A DNA stretch of 9,619 bases from Hyphomicrobiales bacterium. GTDB taxonomy: Bacteria; Pseudomonadota; Alphaproteobacteria; Rhizobiales; JAKIUO01. The notes under the pieces were generated by a model. It did no database searches and was not told where the DNA came from. It saw nothing but the letters and a program-made list of their open reading frames with translations. The translations under genes and the position numbers were made by a program. This document shows, in pieces, positions 5,537 to 9,619 of the stretch; the stretch's first letter is position 1, and each line of letters opens with the position of its first letter. The stretch is from the NCBI GenBank assembly GCA_027069645.1, contig JALXEI010000370.1:1-9619 (forward strand), in the 5' to 3' direction.

Positions 5537-7924
5537 ATGGGCTGCTGCAATACGCGAAAATCGGAAGACATCTCTTCAGTTGAGAATGACAGGCAATTGC
5601 GAATAGCGACGGTTGGCAATCCCAATTGCGGCAAGACCAGCCTGTTCAATGCCCTGACCGGTGCCCGCCAGACCACGGGCAACTGGGCCGGGGTAACGGT
5701 GGACCGCAAGGAAGGTTTTTTCGAGCATCAGGGACGGCAGGTCTCGATTATCGATTTGCCGGGGATTTATTCCCTGGGGACGCCGCAGTCAGCCTCTCTC
5801 GACGAGGTGGTGGCACGGGACTATATCCTGTCCGGAGATGCCGACCTGATCATCAATATTCTTGATGCCTCCAATCTGGAGCGCAATCTTTACCTGACCG
5901 CGCAGCTTATTGAAATGCAGGTGCCGATGATCCTCGTGCTCAACATGATGGATGTGGTGCGCGAGCGCGGCCTTGAAATCGATATCGAAGGCCTGTCCAG
6001 GGCGATTGGCTGTCCGGTTGTGCCGGTGGTGGCACGGCGTGGGCAGGGGATTGAGGCGCTGAAAAACGCCGTGCTGGATGCGGCGGCAAATCCGTGTGTT
6101 CCAAAGGTCGGTCTGAGCTATCATTCGGTGCTTGAAGAGGCTGTTTCCGATCTTGTCCCGGCCTTGCAGGTAACGGCCGAACAGCACGGGGCTGACCCTC
6201 GCTGGCTGGCGCTGCGGCTCATTGAAAATGATGAAAAAGCCCTGCTTCTGGTTGATGTGAAACTTAAAAACCAGGTCATCAAAAAGCGCATGGAAATCGA
6301 GGAACGGGCCGATGAAGAGGCTGAAATGCTGATTCTCGACGGGCGCTACGGTTTTGCCCATGCGCTGGCCCGCAAGGTGGTGCATCATACAAGACGCGCC
6401 TCGAAGAGCCTTACGGATCGCATTGACGATTTTGTCCTGCATCGTTTTCTGGGCATACCGATCTTTCTGGGCATCATGTATCTGATGTTCATGTTCGCCA
6501 TCAATTTTGCTACTGTCTTTGTTGATTTTTTCGATATTCTGACCAGAACAGTGCTGGTGGACGGTCTGGCCCATGTGATGGAGGGGATGGGTGCGCCGCA
6601 ATGGCTGATTGCCATCGGGCCAAAGGGGATTGGCGCGGGGATCGAAACCGTTTCGACCTTTATCCCGATTATCGGCTTTTTGTTCCTGTTCCTGACCTTT
6701 CTGGAAGACAGCGGCTATATGGCCCGCGCTGCCTTTGTTATGGACCGCTTTATGCGCCTCATTGGCTTGCCGGGCAAGAGCTTTGTGCCGATGATTCTGG
6801 GTTTTGGCTGCACGGTACCAGCCGTCATGGCGACGCGCACGCTGGAGCGCGAGGATGATCGTACCCTCACCGTGATGATGGCCCCCTTCATGTCCTGCGG
6901 GGCGCGACTGCCGGTCTATGCCCTGTTTGCGGCGGCCTTTTTTCCGGTGGGCGGGCAAAATCTGGTGTTCCTGCTCTATCTCATCGGCATCAGCTTTGCC
7001 GTTCTGACCGCACTTGCTTTGAAGCGCACCCTGTTGCGCGGTGAGAGCGCGCCTTTCATCATGGAACTGCCTGCCTATCATCTGCCAACCGCCAAAGCGC
7101 TGTTGTTGCGAAGCTGGGACCGTTTGCGGCGCTTTTTGTTCGAGGCCGGACAGATCATTGTCATCATTGTTGCGCTTTTGTCGATGATGAACACGCTGGG
7201 CACAGACGGGTCGCTGGGCAATGAAAACACGGAGCGCTCTCTGCTCGCCACCATCAGCAAGACCCTGACCCCGATCGTGCGGCCTATGGGCATCAGCGAC
7301 GAGAACTGGCCCGCAACAGTTGGTCTGTTTACCGGCATATTCGCCAAGGAAGCGGTGGTCGGTACGCTCAATGCCATTTATGGCAATATGGCCGCCGCCA
7401 GTGCGCCAAAAGCCGCCGCCTTTGATTTTTGGGGTGGCATTGGCGAGGCGGTGCAGTCTGTGCCTGACAATCTGCGCGATCTGGCAGGCTCACTGCTTGA
7501 TCCGCTGGGGATGGGCATCGGCAATACGGCCGATCCGGAAGCCGCAGCCAGGGAACAGGATGTCAATGCCGGAACCTTTCGCGCAATGGTGGCGCATTTT
7601 GATGGCAAGCTGGGTGCTTTTGCCTATCTCATGGCGATCCTGCTCTATATGCCCTGTGTGGCGGCCATGTCAGCCATTTTCCGCGAAGTCGGGCGCAAAT
7701 GGGCGCTGTTTGCCATTGGCTGGACGACATTTCTCGCCTATGGTACTTCGGTTGCGGTTTATCAGATCGGCACCTTTTCGGCCCATCCGCGTCAGACCCT
7801 GATCTGGATCGGTATGCTGCTGGTGATGTTTCTGTCAATCTTGGCGGCCATGCGCCATTTTGGCGCAAGGCGTATTCGCCAGGGGGCGCGGCCTTCCACG
7901 GCATTGCCAGGAGAATTCCTGTGA
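5537..7924 (+). CDS. feoB: Ferrous iron permease FeoB
   Basis: The main Fe(II) transporter of the operon, 795 residues, close to the usual 770-800. The N-terminal G domain shows G1 GNPNCGKT (27-34), G2 Thr54 in GVTVD, G3 DLPG (73-76), G4 NMMD (136-139, the NxxD motif) and a G5-like VVARRG (164-169). A helical guanine-dissociation-inhibitor-like region follows to about 290. The C-terminal membrane part has the two Gate regions: GFGCTVPA with Cys425, FMSCGARLPVY with Cys454, and MPCVAAM with Cys707. Cysteines at these places have been proposed to line the iron path. GTP binding and hydrolysis drive or gate Fe(II) entry across the inner membrane. The ATG follows the feoA stop with no gap, with GGGGGC as a ribosome site inside feoA. 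The end overlaps feoC by 4 nt. No defect is seen. Confidence 0.98.
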   Translation: MGCCNTRKSEDISSVENDRQLRIATVGNPNCGKTSLFNALTGARQTTGNWAGVTVDRKEGFFEHQGRQVSIIDLPGIYSLGTPQSASLDEVVARDYILSGDADLIINILDASNLERNLYLTAQLIEMQVPMILVLNMMDVVRERGLEIDIEGLSRAIGCPVVPVVARRGQGIEALKNAVLDAAANPCVPKVGLSYHSVLEEAVSDLVPALQVTAEQHGADPRWLALRLIENDEKALLLVDVKLKNQVIKKRMEIEERADEEAEMLILDGRYGFAHALARKVVHHTRRASKSLTDRIDDFVLHRFLGIPIFLGIMYLMFMFAINFATVFVDFFDILTRTVLVDGLAHVMEGMGAPQWLIAIGPKGIGAGIETVSTFIPIIGFLFLFLTFLEDSGYMARAAFVMDRFMRLIGLPGKSFVPMILGFGCTVPAVMATRTLEREDDRTLTVMMAPFMSCGARLPVYALFAAAFFPVGGQNLVFLLYLIGISFAVLTALALKRTLLRGESAPFIMELPAYHLPTAKALLLRSWDRLRRFLFEAGQIIVIIVALLSMMNTLGTDGSLGNENTERSLLATISKTLTPIVRPMGISDENWPATVGLFTGIFAKEAVVGTLNAIYGNMAAASAPKAAAFDFWGGIGEAVQSVPDNLRDLAGSLLDPLGMGIGNTADPEAAAREQDVNAGTFRAMVAHFDGKLGAFAYLMAILLYMPCVAAMSAIFREVGRKWALFAIGWTTFLAYGTSVAVYQIGTFSAHPRQTLIWIGMLLVMFLSILAAMRHFGARRIRQGARPSTALPGEFL

Positions 7925-8190
7925 TCCTTTCCGATATCCGAAGATATATACGGGCCAGAGGGCGGGCTTCACTGGATGAACTGGTGGCGAGATTTGATAT
8001 GGACAAATCCGCCATCGAGGGCATGATGGAGACCCTGAAAGCCCGCGGGCTGGTGACTGAAGCCGGTTGCGGCAGTTGCAGCAGTTCCGGCGGTTGCTCT
8101 TTCCAGGGGCCCAGAATTTATGTCGCGGTGCCCCGGGGGCAGGCTTCGGGCGGTGTGCGCGGCACGGATCTGTGCCGTTCTTCCGGCTGA
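7921..8190 (+). CDS. feoC: FeoC-like winged-helix protein with cysteine cluster
   Basis: An 89-residue protein starting at GTG 7921, which overlaps the feoB stop as GTGA and follows AGGAGA at 7 nt. The N-terminal half, ILSDIRRYIRARGRASLDEL and onward to about residue 46, has the pattern of a winged-helix domain. The wing carries AGCGSCSSSGGCSF, with Cys50, Cys53 and Cys59 (C-x2-C-x5-C); a fourth, Cys85, is near the C-terminus. In enterobacteria FeoC binds an oxygen-sensitive [4Fe-4S] cluster and protects FeoB from proteolysis. That role is assumed here from position and family. Cysteine spacing differs from the four-cysteine loop of Klebsiella FeoC. It is one transcription unit with feoAB. 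Confidence 0.85.
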   Translation: MILSDIRRYIRARGRASLDELVARFDMDKSAIEGMMETLKARGLVTEAGCGSCSSSGGCSFQGPRIYVAVPRGQASGGVRGTDLCRSSG

Positions 8191-8192
8191 CT

Positions 8193-8248
8193 GTTTGTGC
8201 CCTGATCCGCGCGGGGGCAAACGGGTTCACACTTGTGTGAAATGCCCC
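8193..8248 (+). promoter_or_regulatory. Overlapping alternative hairpins after feoC
   Basis: The segment GGGGCAAAC (8214-8222) can pair upstream with GTTTG and CCC (8193-8202). Alternatively its GGGGCA can pair downstream with TGCCCC (8243-8248), around a perfect inner hairpin TTCACAC-TT-GTGTGAA (8226-8241). The two folds exclude each other, as in attenuators. There is no U-run, so it is not a classic intrinsic terminator. The inner dyad could also be a DNA operator. It may end or process the feo transcript. Confidence 0.35.
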
Positions 8249-8268
8249 TGTATGCGACCAGAAAACGG

Positions 8269-8295
8269 TTGATTTCAGTGTTTGATGGCGATAAT
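8269..8295 (+). promoter_or_regulatory. Candidate promoter of the L,D-transpeptidase gene
   Basis: TTGATT (8269-8274) and GATAAT (8290-8295, 5 of 6 matches to the sigma70 -10) are separated by 15 bp, slightly short. The predicted start near 8302 would leave a 5' leader of about 60 nt containing the 8-bp hairpin. Confidence 0.35.
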
Positions 8296-8309
8296 GGAAA
8301 TACAACCGG

Positions 8310-8331
8310 AAAGCTTGAAAATGCAAGCTTT
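8310..8331 (+). repeat. Perfect 8-bp inverted repeat in the transpeptidase 5' leader
   Basis: AAAGCTTG and CAAGCTTT flank a 6-nt spacer AAAATG, ending 31 nt before the ATG at 8363. No T-run follows. As RNA it would form a stable-looking stem-loop upstream of the ribosome site GGAGA (8350-8354). As DNA it could be an operator just past the transcription start. Confidence 0.5.
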
Positions 8332-8362
8332 GAATGAGTATTGCACTATGGAGATCATCTGA

Positions 8363-9133
8363 ATGTTTGCACGTTTCTTTCTGTCGGCCCTTGTCGTTGG
8401 GCTGTTTGCCAGTTTCGCATTGCCCGGCACTGTATCGGCGAGGACATCACAGGACTATTATGTCTCGAAGCACAAGAAAAAATACCTGAAAAAAAGCGAC
8501 AGAAAACGGCTTTACAAGCGTCGGAAAAAGAACGCGAAAAAGCGCAATGTCGGCTATCGTAGCAAACGCAGGAAAGTGACAAAAGCCTCGCTTGGTCTGT
8601 CAAGCATCAAAAATGCCCGTCATGCCCGTCTGACGGCGAGGGGACGGATGAGTGTCGCCAAGGATACACGCAAATCGACCATCCGCAAATTCGGTCGCCG
8701 TGTCAGTTACAAATATCGCCCCGGTACGGTGGTTTTGTCCAACTATACCCGCCGGCTGTACTATGTTGTGCGTCCCGGCAAGGTGATCAGCTATCCCATC
8801 GCCACACCGCGTCCCGATGAAGTCTGGTCCGGCAGTACCGTCATCAGCAAGAAAAAGCTCAATCCCGACTGGTACCCCACACCGGCCATGCGCGAGAAAA
8901 ACCCCAATCTGCCGGAAAAGGTGCCAGGGGGCTCCAGGGCCAATCCGTTCGGCAAGAGGGCTTTGTATCTGGGCAAATCGCTCTATCGGATCCACGGCAC
9001 CAATCGCCCCGGTTCAATTGGCAAATCCGCCTCGGGCGGCTGTTATCGCATGCGCAATGCTGATATTGCCCGTCTGTGGCGCAGGGTCAGGGTCGGTACA
9101 CCCGTTGTCGTTCTGACGCGTAAAAAAATATAG
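8363..9133 (+). CDS. Exported L,D-transpeptidase (YkuD domain) with basic linker
   Basis: A 256-residue protein with a Sec signal peptide (MFARFF, hydrophobic core LSALVVGLFASFAL, likely cleavage after TVSA at about residue 26). It then has a very basic stretch at about 35-110 dominated by Lys and Arg (for example KHKKKYLKKSDRKRLYKRR), followed by a YkuD catalytic domain from about residue 120. The active-site signature is intact: HGTN with His211, then SASGGCYRM with Cys227, followed by the conserved R-N-x-D region (MRNADI). These enzymes form 3-3 crosslinks in peptidoglycan or attach outer-membrane proteins to it in the periplasm; both are known in Alphaproteobacteria. The ATG follows GGAGA by 8 nt. 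The basic linker may bind anionic envelope polymers, which is inference. The gene is separated from feoC by 172 nt with its own candidate promoter and terminator. Confidence 0.92.
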   Translation: MFARFFLSALVVGLFASFALPGTVSARTSQDYYVSKHKKKYLKKSDRKRLYKRRKKNAKKRNVGYRSKRRKVTKASLGLSSIKNARHARLTARGRMSVAKDTRKSTIRKFGRRVSYKYRPGTVVLSNYTRRLYYVVRPGKVISYPIATPRPDEVWSGSTVISKKKLNPDWYPTPAMREKNPNLPEKVPGGSRANPFGKRALYLGKSLYRIHGTNRPGSIGKSASGGCYRMRNADIARLWRRVRVGTPVVVLTRKKI

Positions 9134-9193
9134 CTTGTATTTTCTGACATCTCGCTCGCGGTTATCGCAGAACCACGGGCAAATCAACGTTGT

Positions 9194-9230
9194 GACCGGT
9201 CATAGCCATTGGCCGGTCGTTTCTGTTTTC
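9194..9230 (+). terminator. Candidate rho-independent terminator of the transpeptidase gene
   Basis: GACCGG (9194-9199) pairs with CCGGTC (9213-9218) around a 13-nt loop that contains a small GCC/GGC pairing. It is followed by the T-rich GTTTCTGTTTT. It lies 60 nt after the stop codon. Confidence 0.6.
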
Positions 9231-9291
9231 AACAGCAATTGATTGCTTGCCTTTCGCGAGGAGAGGGGGTATAGGATTGCGGATACGGACA

Positions 9292-9328
9292 GCCGCCCTT
9301 GCTTTTCTCGCAAGACGGCGTTGTTTTT
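9292..9328 (+). terminator. Second rho-independent terminator ahead of tRNA-Arg
   Basis: GCCG-CC-CTTGC, loop TTTTCTC, GCAAG-A-CGGC makes a 9-bp stem with a small internal loop, followed by GTTGTTTTT. No gene lies between it and the first terminator. A promoter-like pair, TTGCCT (9247-9252) and TATAGG (9270-9275) at 17-bp spacing, would give a transcript of only about 45 nt. The element may be a backup terminator insulating the tRNA gene. Confidence 0.6.
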
Positions 9329-9375
9329 CGGATTATCGTGTTTGAAGTACTTTCCTGTACGAAAAATCACATCAG

Positions 9376-9452
9376 GCGCCGGTAGCTCAGCTGGATAGAG
9401 CACCAGACTACGAATCTGGGGGTCGGGGGTTCGAATCCTCCCCGGCGCGCCA
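9376..9452 (+). tRNA. tRNA-Arg (ACG)
   Basis: A 77-nt cloverleaf with a perfect acceptor GCGCCGG/CCGGCGC, D-arm GCTC/GAGC, anticodon stem CCAGA/TCTGG with loop CTACGAA (anticodon ACG, A34 expected to be changed to inosine), T-arm GGGGG-TTCGAAT-CCTCC, discriminator G73 and an encoded CCA. It reads CGU, CGC and CGA after inosine modification. tRNA 3' ends of this kind are frequent integration sites for mobile elements. Confidence 0.97.
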
Positions 9453-9460
9453 TTTCACAA

Positions 9461-9481
9461 TTTGGGGTGATATTCCCCAAA
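9461..9481 (+). terminator. Hairpin downstream of tRNA-Arg
   Basis: TTTGGGG, loop TGATATT, CCCCAAA form a perfect 7-bp stem beginning 9 nt after the CCA end. A-rich sequence follows rather than a T-run, so it may act as a processing or weak termination signal rather than a standard intrinsic terminator. Confidence 0.4.
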
Positions 9482-9500
9482 AACCTGAATGGAACAGATA

Positions 9501-9531
9501 GTTGCGGAGTTCGAAGTCCTCCGTCGCGACA
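9501..9531 (+). repeat. Degenerate copy of the tRNA-Arg T-arm and 3' end
   Basis: Starting 48 nt after the tRNA, the segment reads GTTGCGGAG, TTCGAA, GTCCTCC, GTCGCGACA. It parallels the tRNA 3' part GTCGGGGG, TTCGAA, TCCTCC, CCGGCGCGCCA with a few substitutions and small indels. No 5' half of a tRNA precedes it. It may be an old attachment-site remnant or a decayed tRNA; chance similarity is possible. Confidence 0.35.
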
Positions 9532-9619
9532 ACAGGAAATTCTCTCCGAAAATGCCAGTCCGAGCACTATTCTGCGCAATGTTAGCTGACCGGAATCCCG
9601 GAGTTTACAAGGGTTTGAC

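Noticed and set aside
5789..7081. 430-residue minus-strand open frame
   Set aside because: It is entirely antisense to feoB, which has intact family motifs. The His/Gln/Asn-rich translation has no domain.
8348..8362. 4-codon ORF (MEII) just before the transpeptidase ATG
   Set aside because: The GAG/GGAGA it contains is better explained as the ribosome site of the transpeptidase.
9367..9579. 70-residue minus-strand open frame
   Set aside because: It is antisense to tRNA-Arg; RRGGFEPPTPRF is a well-known artefact of translated tRNA complements.
1..9619. CRISPR array, insertion sequence or transposase
   Set aside because: No regularly spaced direct repeats, no terminal inverted repeats with a transposase and no cas-like frames were seen.

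Overview
The window looks like a piece of an alphaproteobacterial chromosome. Four things suggest this: a tRNA-His without an encoded G-1 and with A73, a feoABC operon behind a Fur/Irr-type operator, a PleC/DivJ/PdhS-like cytosolic histidine kinase, and a YkuD-type L,D-transpeptidase with a strongly basic linker. Genus cannot be assigned from sequence reading alone.

Layout. Positions 1-2056, minus strand: the 5' part of a large RTX (calcium-binding, type I secreted) protein gene that runs off the left edge. Its start region appears frame-disrupted, and a run of nine G lies near its 5' end. 2292-2368, minus: tRNA-His(GUG). 2369-2705: divergent spacer with two candidate short upstream ORFs. 2706-4787, plus: a soluble PAS/PAS/HisKA/HATPase_c sensor kinase. 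4788-5167: spacer with a candidate small minus-strand ORF or gene remnant and the feo control region. 5168-8190, plus: feoA-feoB-feoC, tightly packed, for ferrous iron uptake. 8363-9133, plus: exported L,D-transpeptidase with its own candidate promoter and terminator. 9376-9452, plus: tRNA-Arg(ACG), followed by a hairpin and a degenerate copy of its T-arm and acceptor end.

How the genes work together. The clear functional unit is feoABC. FeoB is the membrane Fe(II) permease with a cytosolic G-protein domain, FeoA is a small SH3-like accessory protein, and FeoC is a winged-helix protein with a cysteine cluster that could sense iron or oxygen. A 7-3-7 dyad just upstream fits repression by a Fur-superfamily regulator. 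The other genes (RTX protein, kinase, transpeptidase) look like independent transcription units, and nothing seen ties them to iron.

I found no convincing new multi-gene system. The points most worth checking are the RTX 5' end (G9 tract and apparent frame change), the kinase leader region, the small minus-strand ORF upstream of feoA, the possible alternative RNA structures after feoC, and the tRNA-Arg 3' remnant.
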